The position numbers and the translations under genes were made by a program. A stretch of 46,069 nt of DNA from contig NZ_JH376607.1 of NCBI RefSeq assembly GCF_000233955.1, positions 1 through 46,069 of the forward strand. The letters are read 5' to 3'. The DNA comes from Paraprevotella clara YIT 11840. Its GTDB lineage: Bacteria; Bacteroidota; Bacteroidia; Bacteroidales; Bacteroidaceae. Of this stretch, positions 38,755 to 46,069 are shown piece after piece. The number at the start of each line of letters is the position of its first letter. Position 1 is the first letter of the stretch. A model generated the notes under the pieces. The model saw only the letters and a list, made by a program, of their open reading frames with translations. It ran no database searches and was not told the DNA's origin.

Positions 38755-40653
38755 ATGAATACCGACTTTTCACAACCGTTCAATCCCGAAGCCTACGCCC
38801 CGTCCGGCAAGGCGGACATACGGTTCCGACGTTACGTGGAGAAAGGGATGCCATGGTTCTATGGCATCGTCTTTCCTGTCATTCTCGGCTTTTGCCTGTA
38901 CACTTATGAGAAAGAAACGCTTTTCCGGATACAAGAGCTCAACCTCTTCTTGCCGGACAGTACTTTCTATCATACGCTCTCGGCATATCCGGGCGGCACA
39001 TTGCAATGGGCAGCCTGTTTCCTCACGCAGTTTTTTTATTACCCGGCTGCCGGGACAGCCCTTCTCATAGCCGTTTGGGTCTGCATTTGCTTCGTCATGC
39101 GCTCGGCCTTCCGGCTTTCCCCTTCATGGAGTTTTCTTCCCGCCTTGGTTCCGGCCGCCCTGTTGGCCGGCATAGTGGAGATGGGCTATTTCATTTATTA
39201 TATCAAATTACAAGGTTATTTCTTCACGGGCTCCCTTGGCATATTGGCGGCCCTGTCGGCCGTATGGATTTTCAGCCGTACAGCCAACCGGAACCCATAT
39301 TGGGGCTACGCGTGGATGACCGTATGGCTTCTCGCCGGTTATCCTTTATTCGGAGCATACGCATTGGCCGGCACGGGCTACATGGTAGTGCTCTGTTGGC
39401 GTATGCCGGGTACGCTATATAAGAACCGCGTCACCCCTACGGTATGGGGACTGTTGCTGCTCGTCGGAGTCCCCCTTGCGGCATGGCATTTTTATAGCCA
39501 AACAGCCATCAGCGAAATCTACACGGCTGCCCTGCCGAGTTTCGATGCAGGCGGAGAAGTATTCGCAGACTATCGTACACCTTATTATATATTGTTTTTC
39601 CTGCCACTGGCGGGTGCCGTCCTCTATGATTACGTGCCGGCCATCAAGAAATATCCCCTCATCCTTCTGGCTCACTTGCTCGTATGGGCGGCCACTGCAT
39701 GGGGATTGAAAAAGGCGTGGTATGTGGATGAGAATTTCCGCAAGGAACTGCTGATGGCACGTGCCATAGAGGAAGAAGACTGGGAACAGATTCCGGCCAT
39801 TTTCCTGAGCGGGACGGCAGAGCCAACCCGCCTGATGGTCATGAACAAGAACCTGGCTTTGTTCCGCCTCGGACGGGCCGGTGACGAAATGTTCCAATAC
39901 AGGGAAGGAGGCGCACGCCCCAACGCGCCGTTCCTCGTACGGTTGGCCCACGTAGGCGGTAAAGCCTTGTATTACCATTACGGACAGGAAAACTATTGCT
40001 ATCGTTGGTGCATGGAAGACGGTGTGACTTTCGGATGGCGGACGGAATACCTGAAATACATGGCCAAAACTTCTATCGCGGGCGGCGACTACAAAGTGGC
40101 ACGCAAATACATCGACATGCTCAAACGCACTCTTTTCCACAAAGAGTGGGCCGAGAAATACGAGACTTACCTCGACCATCCGGAACAAATACGGAAAAGC
40201 AAAGAGTTTGCGCCGATTATCCGGCTACTGCCCAGGGAAGACAAACTGAACTCGGACCTGAACGTCATCGAAATGTTCCTGCTGCGAACCTTTGCTTACG
40301 GCGAGAGCGACGACCCACTCTATCAGGAACAGACCTTGATAGCGGCCTTACAGATGAAGGACATCGACATTTTCTGGCCTCGCTTCTTCCAATATGCCAC
40401 CCTGCATAACGGGAAGCCCATGCCGCGCCACTACCAGGAAGCTGCCTACTTGTACGGCCATCTGGAAAACAAGGTAGACATCAGCCACATGCCTTTCGAC
40501 CAGGAAGTGAAAGACAGTTACCAGCGTTTTATGGAGTTCACCCAACAATGCGCCGGTATGACGGAGGCACAAATGGCGGAGGCTTTCCGGCCGCAGTTCG
40601 GCAACACCTTCTATTATTTCTATTTTTTAGTCAACGGATTACAAACCTACTAA
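38755..40653 (+). CDS. DUF6057-like multi-pass membrane protein
   Basis: The 632-residue protein has about nine or ten hydrophobic helices in residues 35-330 (for example FYGIVFPVILGFCLYTY, SFLPALVPAALLAGIVEMGY and ILFFLPLAGAVLYDYV). A soluble, mostly helical C-terminal half follows from about residue 335 to 632. This layout resembles the DUF6057 family of Bacteroidales. No enzyme motif is recognised. The next gene, a CXXCH-bearing lipoprotein, begins 2 nt after its stop, so the two are translationally close and probably work together in the envelope. Confidence 0.75.
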   Translation: MNTDFSQPFNPEAYAPSGKADIRFRRYVEKGMPWFYGIVFPVILGFCLYTYEKETLFRIQELNLFLPDSTFYHTLSAYPGGTLQWAACFLTQFFYYPAAGTALLIAVWVCICFVMRSAFRLSPSWSFLPALVPAALLAGIVEMGYFIYYIKLQGYFFTGSLGILAALSAVWIFSRTANRNPYWGYAWMTVWLLAGYPLFGAYALAGTGYMVVLCWRMPGTLYKNRVTPTVWGLLLLVGVPLAAWHFYSQTAISEIYTAALPSFDAGGEVFADYRTPYYILFFLPLAGAVLYDYVPAIKKYPLILLAHLLVWAATAWGLKKAWYVDENFRKELLMARAIEEEDWEQIPAIFLSGTAEPTRLMVMNKNLALFRLGRAGDEMFQYREGGARPNAPFLVRLAHVGGKALYYHYGQENYCYRWCMEDGVTFGWRTEYLKYMAKTSIAGGDYKVARKYIDMLKRTLFHKEWAEKYETYLDHPEQIRKSKEFAPIIRLLPREDKLNSDLNVIEMFLLRTFAYGESDDPLYQEQTLIAALQMKDIDIFWPRFFQYATLHNGKPMPRHYQEAAYLYGHLENKVDISHMPFDQEVKDSYQRFMEFTQQCAGMTEAQMAEAFRPQFGNTFYYFYFLVNGLQTY

Positions 40654-40655
40654 CC

Positions 40656-42161
40656 ATGAAAATTGCTCACGTTCTGAAGACCCTGACCGGCGGATGGCTG
40701 GCCGCCCTTTGTTTTGCTTGCAGCCCCCAAATGCCTGATGCCTATACAGAAAGTCAGGACGCACCGGACATTTATCCCGACTATACAGACGTGACGGTAC
40801 CGCCGAACATAGCCCCGTTGCGTTTCATCGTGGACGAGAAGGCTGACGCTTATGCAGCCCGCATCAAATATCCCGGAGGAGAATGGACCACGGACGAACG
40901 GGAAGTGACTCCCTCCGTCTCGCAGTGGCGCGACATGCTGGCCTCGGCCAAAGGTGGTGCGCTCGACGTGGAAGTCTTTGTGGAACACGACGGACAATGG
41001 ATGCGCCGCCGGCCATTTAAAATCCATGTAGCCGAAGAGGACATAGACCCTTACCTCTCCTACCGCCTCATCAGTCCTTCGTATGTCACCTACCGGGACT
41101 TGACCCTCAACCAACGCGATTTGACCAGCTTCGATGAAAGCGTCATTTACGGTAATATGATGAACACCGATGTGGAACATGCACAATGTATCAACTGCCA
41201 TTCCTACCAGAACTACAATCCCCGGCGTATGCAGTTCCACGTGAGGGAAGACCGTGCCGGAACGGTCATTGCATACGACGGTACATTGGTCAAAGCCAAC
41301 CTGAAAACGGATTCGCTCATCTCGGGCGGAGTATATCCCGCCTGGCACCCGACGGAAAAGCTCATCGCTTACTCGGTCAACCAGACCGGGCAGACGTTCC
41401 ACACACGTGACTTACAGAAAGTGGAAGTACAAGACATGCTCAGCGACCTGATACTTTACGACGTGGAGAAAAACGAAGTGACGCGCATCCCGGGCGATAC
41501 CGACGAATTGGAAGTATTCCCGTGGTGGAGCCCGGACGGCAAATACCTTTATTATGCCTCAGCCCGTTTCGTACGCAAGGACACGATAGAGAACTTAGAC
41601 AACGAAACCATCCTGCGCTATAAGGAAATCAAATACAATCTTTTCCGGAGAAGCTTCGACCCGGCCAGCCGCCGGATAGGTCCGCCCGAATTGGTATTCG
41701 ACGCGGCCGCACGCGGAAAGAGTGCCACGTTGCCGCGCATATCGCCCGACGGACACTACCTGATGTTTACGCTCGGGGAGTTCGGCGTGTTCCACATCTG
41801 GCACAAAGACGCGGACCTCTACCTGATGGACTTACGTACACGCCAAGTACGTCCCATGACGGAAATCAACTCTGACGATGTGGAAAGCTACCACTCGTGG
41901 AGCAGTAACGGACGGTGGGTGGTCTTCAGTAGCCGACGTTACGACGGAAACTACACACGGCCTTTCATTGCCTACATCGACAAAAACGGCAAAGGGCGCA
42001 AACCTTTCGAGTTGCCGCAGGAGGTGCCCGACATGCACCGGCGCTTCATGCGAAGCTACAACATCCCTGAATTCATGAACGGACCGGTCGAGATAACCCC
42101 GCAGGCGTTCGCCTCGCTTATCAGGGACACCGAAGCCCGACCGGCACGACAAAAGAACTAA
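40656..42161 (+). CDS. TolB-like beta-propeller lipoprotein with CXXCH haem-binding motif
   Basis: The 501-residue protein has a signal peptide with a lipobox (CFAC, Cys22), so it is an exported lipoprotein. Residues about 25-170 are a beta-rich N-terminal part. Cys178-Ile-Asn-Cys181-His182 is a c-type haem attachment motif. From about residue 225 on there are PD40/WD40-like blades of TolB type: YPAWHPTEKLIAYSVN, PWWSPDGKYLYYASA, LPRISPDGHYLMFT and HSWSSNGRWVVFSS. A redox or haem-binding role is inferred from CXXCH alone. The start ATG at 40656 is chosen over the open frame further upstream, which overlaps the previous gene. The S9 peptidase gene follows after 27 nt. Confidence 0.85.
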   Translation: MKIAHVLKTLTGGWLAALCFACSPQMPDAYTESQDAPDIYPDYTDVTVPPNIAPLRFIVDEKADAYAARIKYPGGEWTTDEREVTPSVSQWRDMLASAKGGALDVEVFVEHDGQWMRRRPFKIHVAEEDIDPYLSYRLISPSYVTYRDLTLNQRDLTSFDESVIYGNMMNTDVEHAQCINCHSYQNYNPRRMQFHVREDRAGTVIAYDGTLVKANLKTDSLISGGVYPAWHPTEKLIAYSVNQTGQTFHTRDLQKVEVQDMLSDLILYDVEKNEVTRIPGDTDELEVFPWWSPDGKYLYYASARFVRKDTIENLDNETILRYKEIKYNLFRRSFDPASRRIGPPELVFDAAARGKSATLPRISPDGHYLMFTLGEFGVFHIWHKDADLYLMDLRTRQVRPMTEINSDDVESYHSWSSNGRWVVFSSRRYDGNYTRPFIAYIDKNGKGRKPFELPQEVPDMHRRFMRSYNIPEFMNGPVEITPQAFASLIRDTEARPARQKN

Positions 42162-42188
42162 ACACGATAAAAAACCTATCAAAAAGTA

Positions 42189-44477
42189 ATGAGAAACAAA
42201 ACGATTAAAAGCCTGCTGCTCCCGGCGCTATGCTTCATAGCGGCAAACGGACAGGCACAAGGCACATTGGAAGACTACCGGAGGGCATATTCCCTCTACG
42301 AAAAGTTCAATGCCACACAGGTGTATAACGACCCGACAGACATACGATGGGACGGAAAAACTACATTCCACTACTCTGTCTATACGCCGGAAGGGACAGA
42401 CTATTACGTAGGCAAAGTAACGGGAGACGTGAAAACGGCTGACGTAAAAGCAATTCACATGAAGGCCTTGGCAGAACTGCTTTCCCGCGAGACCGGAAAG
42501 GACATCCCACGAAACACGCTAAGACTGTCACGCTTGAGTGTGGACGAGAACCAACCCACGTCCGTATCCTTCGAATTCGACGGTTACAAATGGAAAGTCG
42601 AAGAAGCTTGCACCGCCGGACTACGGTTAGGCAGCAAAGAAACCCTGCCTGCCTCCAAAAGACCATGGAAAAAACCGCGTCACTGGATGGAAGTGGACGA
42701 TGAGAAAGGGGCGGCTCCCGTAGCGTCACCCGACGGGAAACGGCAAGCTTATATCAAGAACGACAATGTGTACGTCAGCGATCGGGACGGCCGCCACGAA
42801 CGGGCGTTGAGCAACGACGGGACGGCCGGCAATTACTATTCTAGTTGGCTCAAATGGAGCCCGGACGGCAAGTACGTATGTGCCAACAAGATACGTCCGG
42901 CCCAGAAACGGTATGTATATTACGTGGAAAGCTCGCCCAAAAGCCAGCTTCAGCCCATCCTTCACCAACAGGAATACGCCAAGCCGGGCGATGAATTGCG
43001 CTTCAAGGTGCCTTGCATATTCAACGTGGAAACAGGGCAGGCCGTCATTCCGTCTACCGAAGTCTTCGACCGCCAGTACGACTTATACGGTCCGGAATGG
43101 AAAGAAGACGGGAAAGCGGTGACTTTTGAATATAACGAACGCGGCCATAAGACCTACCGCGTGCTGGAACTCGATGCGGAAACCGGAAAGGTACGCACAC
43201 TCGTGGAGGAAAGCAGCCCCACCTTTGTCAACTACAGCCGTATGTTCCGCCATGTCCTGAAAGGCGGGAAAGAAATGATATGGATGAGCGAACGGGACAA
43301 CTGGAACCACCTCTACATGATCGACATGGAGAAAGGCAAGGTGTCCCGGCAAATCACAAAGGGCGACTGGGTGGTGCGCCGCGTACTCAAAGTGGACGAA
43401 GACAACCAAGTGATTTACTTTACGGCCAGTGGTGTAAATCCCAAAGAAGACCCTTACCATGTACATTACTATAAAATAAACATGGACGGCAAGCAAATGA
43501 CCTGCCTCACGCCAGAAGAAGGAAACCACTCGGCCGTCTTCAATGAAGATTACACCCTGTGGATTGACAAATATTCCACAGCAGAACAGGCTCCCGTCAC
43601 CGTCCTGCGCACGACACAAGGCGAGAAAGCGGAGGGACGGACATTGGCACAAGCGGATTTAAGCAAAATCAAATCGGCCGGATGGACTGCCCCTGAAATC
43701 TTCACCGCTCCCGGACGGGACGGCGTGACACCTATGTGGGGCATCATCCAACGTCCGACCAATTTCGACCCGCAAAAGAAATATCCGGTCATCGAATACA
43801 TCTATTCCGGCCCCGGAGATGCTTACACGCCCAAAAGCTTCCTTCCCTACAACGGATATACGACGGCACTGGCCGAATTGGGATTCATCGTTGTGCAGCT
43901 CGACGCCATGGGGACATCCTATCGCGGAAAGAAGTTTGAAGAGGTGTGCTATAAGAACCTGAAAGATGCCGGTTTCCCCGACCGTATCCAGTGGATCAAG
44001 GCGGCAGCGGAAAAGTACCCCTATATGGACAGTACCCGTGTGGGGATATACGGTTGCTCTGCCGGAGGACAGGAAGCTTTGGCCGCCGTACTTTTCCACC
44101 CGGAATTCTACAAGGCATCCTACTCCAGTTGCGGTTGCCACGACAACCGGATGGACAAAATCTGGTGGAACGAACAATGGATGGGCTATCCGGTGGACAG
44201 CAGCTACATCGCTTGCTCCAACGTGGAAAACGCCCACCGGCTGACACGCCCGCTGATGCTCGTGGTAGGAGAAATGGACGACAACGTGGATCCGGCCTCC
44301 ACCATGCAAGTGGTCGATGCTCTCATCAAAGCCAACAAGGATTTCGAGTTGGTGGTCCTGCCGGGCGTAAGGCACAGCATGGGTGAAAGCTACGGGGAAC
44401 ACAAGCGTTTCGATTTCTTCGTAAAAGAGCTCATGGGAGTGGAACCACCGAAATGGGAAGAATTGAAACGAAAATAG
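42189..44477 (+). CDS. S9 family prolyl oligopeptidase / dipeptidyl peptidase IV-like
   Basis: The 762-residue protein has a signal peptide (residues about 1-22, ending GQAQ) and acts outside the cytoplasm. The N-terminal half is a DPPIV-type beta-propeller (ASPDGKRQAYIKNDNVYV, WSPDGKYVCANK). The C-terminal alpha/beta-hydrolase domain has the catalytic Ser624 in YGCSAGGQEA, Asp697/Asp698 in GEMDDNVDP and His729 in GVRHSMGE. DPPIV-type enzymes release X-Pro or X-Ala dipeptides; the exact specificity here is not known. The length is usual for the family. It is the third gene of the operon with the DUF6057 and TolB-like genes, and a very long palindrome follows. Confidence 0.93.
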   Translation: MRNKTIKSLLLPALCFIAANGQAQGTLEDYRRAYSLYEKFNATQVYNDPTDIRWDGKTTFHYSVYTPEGTDYYVGKVTGDVKTADVKAIHMKALAELLSRETGKDIPRNTLRLSRLSVDENQPTSVSFEFDGYKWKVEEACTAGLRLGSKETLPASKRPWKKPRHWMEVDDEKGAAPVASPDGKRQAYIKNDNVYVSDRDGRHERALSNDGTAGNYYSSWLKWSPDGKYVCANKIRPAQKRYVYYVESSPKSQLQPILHQQEYAKPGDELRFKVPCIFNVETGQAVIPSTEVFDRQYDLYGPEWKEDGKAVTFEYNERGHKTYRVLELDAETGKVRTLVEESSPTFVNYSRMFRHVLKGGKEMIWMSERDNWNHLYMIDMEKGKVSRQITKGDWVVRRVLKVDEDNQVIYFTASGVNPKEDPYHVHYYKINMDGKQMTCLTPEEGNHSAVFNEDYTLWIDKYSTAEQAPVTVLRTTQGEKAEGRTLAQADLSKIKSAGWTAPEIFTAPGRDGVTPMWGIIQRPTNFDPQKKYPVIEYIYSGPGDAYTPKSFLPYNGYTTALAELGFIVVQLDAMGTSYRGKKFEEVCYKNLKDAGFPDRIQWIKAAAEKYPYMDSTRVGIYGCSAGGQEALAAVLFHPEFYKASYSSCGCHDNRMDKIWWNEQWMGYPVDSSYIACSNVENAHRLTRPLMLVVGEMDDNVDPASTMQVVDALIKANKDFELVVLPGVRHSMGESYGEHKRFDFFVKELMGVEPPKWEELKRK

Positions 44478-44483
44478 AAAGAA

Positions 44484-44536
44484 CTTTCATACGCAGACAG
44501 CCCGCCGGAATCCGGCGGGCTGTCTGCGTATGAAAG
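44484..44536 (+). terminator. 26-bp near-perfect palindrome, likely terminator of the S9 peptidase gene
   Basis: Positions 44484-44509 and 44511-44536 are perfect inverted repeats around a single-base centre, starting 7 nt after the stop. The stem core is CCCGCCGGA/TCCGGCGGG. The downstream T content is modest. It would also insulate this gene from the promoter region to the right. Confidence 0.7.
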
Positions 44537-44573
44537 CCATACTTAGCCTCATTTTATGGCTATTGGAAATCTA

Positions 44574-44743
44574 TCTCTCCGTAAGAGAGCGTACAGTGGG
44601 TATTTACTGCTTGATAACCAAAGGAGTATATGGAATTTGTTTTCTGGATTTTGTATGCAGTGTTTGATTTTTGTTCACTTTTGTTTGCTTAGTTCCTTGG
44701 TAAATCCTAACTTTGTGTGAGCGATCGCTCTCTTACGGAGAGA
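44574..44743. promoter_or_regulatory. Candidate invertible (phase-variable) promoter segment
   Basis: TCTCTCCGTAAGAGAGCG (44574-44591) and its exact reverse complement (44726-44743) bound 134 nt of AT-rich DNA. Inside, close to the right repeat, is a consensus promoter pointing at the lipoprotein gene. Inversion between the repeats would turn the promoter away from the gene. This is the known layout of Bacteroides invertible promoters. No recombinase gene lies in the window, and inversion itself is not shown. Confidence 0.65.
44684..44715 (+). promoter_or_regulatory. Consensus promoter for the lipoprotein gene
   Basis: TTTG (44684-44687), 20 nt, then TAACTTTG (44708-44715): a full match to the Bacteroides -33/-7 consensus. 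Transcription would start near 44722, just before the right inverted repeat, so the leader of about 57 nt contains that repeat. Confidence 0.8.
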
Positions 44744-44778
44744 CAAACCCAATTACCAACCATTTAAATTCAAACTTT

Positions 44779-45753
44779 ATGAAGAAACATTTGTTATGGA
44801 CATGCTGCCTCTTGGCAGTAGGATTCGCTTCCTGTAGCGATGACGACGAAAAAAAGACTGACCCCACTCCTCCGGGAGACCAAGCCACGACAACTCCGGA
44901 CGTAAGTCAGGATCTGGGCATACAATTCCCGGTGACCTCCATCAACGGAAGTTGGGAAGTATTCAATTACACTGACGGCAAACTAACAAGCGGTACGTTA
45001 TCCAACCCGAACGGTACTTTCACCATCAGCCACAATCCGCTCACCATCAAGGTTGAAATGCAATACGGAGACAGCGGCGATGAAAGTTCCGTGGAAACCT
45101 ACACCAATATCAAGGTAAACGACAAGGGATTTGCCACGTCGGCCACTTACCAATCCACGGACGTGTACGATGGCGAGACCGAAAAGACAAACGGACAGGC
45201 CACCATGGCATACGACGCGGATGGGCATATCACTGAAAAACAAGTGAACTCAACAGGCCCTGGATACACGGAGAACTATAAAATCACTTACACTTGGAAC
45301 AACGGCAACCTGCTCAGCGTACAAGTTGAAGACCGCTATTCAGACAATGAAGAATCAGGAGTTCTGACGACCATTTACAAATACACGTATGGAGAAGGAC
45401 AACCGAACCCCGGTATTTATTTTGATGGAATGTGGTACATGACTTACGACTTCATGTGGTATGCCGGACTGTTCGGAAAGACCACCAAGGACATCCCCAC
45501 CTCCGTAAAATATACTGAAATAGAAGACGGGCAAGTCTACTATGAATATGAAAAAACGCTTGTCCCGCATTACAATGAAAACGGCTCATTGGCTTCTCTG
45601 GAGTATTGGAATGCAGCCGGGTATGTAGAACGGACCTATACATTCGGATATAACGGACAAGCCGTGGAAGCCTACGTGGACCCGGCCCAAAAGAGCCTGG
45701 AAACAAGACGGGCACACCGTATCCACCGGAAAGCAAAACCTATCCGGTATTAA
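44779..45753 (+). CDS. Putative surface lipoprotein (DUF4595-like) under the invertible promoter
   Basis: The 324-residue protein has a lipoprotein signal peptide (MKKHLLWTCCLLAVGFASC, lipid Cys at 19) followed by an acidic SDDDEKK, a sequence that in Bacteroides favours surface export. After a Pro/Thr-rich linker, residues about 60-310 form beta-rich repeats of the YD type (GFATSATYQSTDVYD, TMAYDADGHITEKQVN, NYKITYTWNNGNLLSVQVED). These suggest the DUF4595 family of Bacteroidales. No enzyme motif is seen. The start is the ATG at 44779, since the signal peptide begins there, although the frame is open back to 44713. The promoter lies between inverted repeats, so its expression may switch on and off. 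Confidence 0.82.
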   Translation: MKKHLLWTCCLLAVGFASCSDDDEKKTDPTPPGDQATTTPDVSQDLGIQFPVTSINGSWEVFNYTDGKLTSGTLSNPNGTFTISHNPLTIKVEMQYGDSGDESSVETYTNIKVNDKGFATSATYQSTDVYDGETEKTNGQATMAYDADGHITEKQVNSTGPGYTENYKITYTWNNGNLLSVQVEDRYSDNEESGVLTTIYKYTYGEGQPNPGIYFDGMWYMTYDFMWYAGLFGKTTKDIPTSVKYTEIEDGQVYYEYEKTLVPHYNENGSLASLEYWNAAGYVERTYTFGYNGQAVEAYVDPAQKSLETRRAHRIHRKAKPIRY

Positions 45754-45795
45754 CCCGCATACCGTCGGACGGATTTTCCGCCCGACTTTATATCC

Positions 45796-45839
45796 AAAAA
45801 GTTGCGCCCCGGGAGTTTCCCGTGAAGGCGCAACTTTTT
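45796..45839. terminator. Bidirectional terminator between lipoprotein and GH3 genes
   Basis: AAAAAGTTGCGCC (45796-45808) and GGCGCAACTTTTT (45827-45839) are perfect inverted repeats, giving a T run in both directions. A nested stem lies in the loop. It serves the two convergent genes. Confidence 0.9.
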
Positions 45840-45863
45840 TAATATCTACAAAAATATACGGAC

Positions 45864-46069
45864 TCAGCGCAAAACCACCGTCAGTTTGTTTGCCTCCGGC
45901 GTGTCCGAACTGTTGCCATACATGATTTCGTACTCACCGGGAACCACGCGCATTGTGTTCGTGGACGTGTCGAAGAACTCGAAAGCATCGGGAGACAGTT
46001 CGATGGTAACCGTACGGCTCTCGCCTGACTTCAGTTCCACACGACGGAAACCTCGAAGGCTCTTCAACG
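45864..46069 (-). CDS. GH3 glycoside hydrolase, C-terminal Fn3-like domain only (cut by window edge)
   Basis: The last 68 or so residues of a minus-strand gene are visible; the frame is open to the window edge. LRGFRRVELKSGESRTVTIE, LSPDAFEFFD and VPGEYEIMYGNSS match the Fn3-like domain at the C-terminus of GH3 beta-glucosidases and xylosidases. The catalytic domains lie outside the window, so the substrate cannot be judged. The gene converges on the lipoprotein gene and they share a terminator. Confidence 0.8.
   Translation of the reverse strand, partial: LKSLRGFRRVELKSGESRTVTIELSPDAFEFFDTSTNTMRVVPGEYEIMYGNSSDTPEANKLTVVLR

Overview
The window looks like chromosomal DNA of a gut Bacteroidales, most likely Bacteroidaceae (Bacteroides or Phocaeicola). 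The grounds are: promoters of the TTTG / TAnnTTTG type upstream of most transcription units, A-rich leaders in place of clear Shine-Dalgarno sites, an lpxC-fabZ fusion gene, the divergent Bacteroides-type PurM, C-terminal sorting-like tails on secreted proteins, and several glycoside hydrolases. No rRNA, tRNA, CRISPR array or complete insertion sequence was seen.

Layout. Positions 1-3654 (minus strand) carry a secreted multidomain protein, a small periplasmic protein and a DUF5715 protein with a zinc-peptidase-like motif. Positions 3716-11007 form a tightly packed plus-strand operon: phoH, purC, menG, aroE, an alpha/beta hydrolase, a TPM-domain protein, lemA and purM. Between purM and prfA lie a 1607-residue secreted calcium-repeat protein and an Rpn-type nuclease, each with its own promoter. 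Positions 17815-21545 hold prfA, a DUF4153 membrane protein and pyrF. Positions 21774-26472 hold the lipid A genes lpxD, lpxC-fabZ and lpxA, then a pRiA4b ORF-3-like gene and miaA. Positions 26529-31064 hold a class A penicillin-binding protein and a helicase fused to TPR repeats.

From 31150 the content becomes accessory. A GH43 enzyme and a GH128-type enzyme with a beta/gamma-crystallin-like N-terminal module run on the plus strand and converge on a minus-strand GH2 beta-galactosidase. Next comes an operon of a DUF6057 membrane protein, a TolB-like lipoprotein with a CXXCH haem-binding motif, and an S9 peptidase. A lipoprotein gene follows, and the C-terminal end of a GH3 enzyme runs off the right edge.

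The most interesting signal is at 44574-44743. A near-ideal Bacteroides promoter (TTTG-N20-TAACTTTG) sits between two perfect 18-bp inverted repeats just upstream of the lipoprotein gene. This is the layout of a phase-variable invertible promoter, seen here in the ON orientation. Other notable points are the CXXCH-bearing beta-propeller protein, the crystallin-GH128 combination, the shared C-terminal tail on three secreted proteins, and the M15-like motif in the DUF5715 protein. Functions are read from motifs in the sequence; no database search was made.
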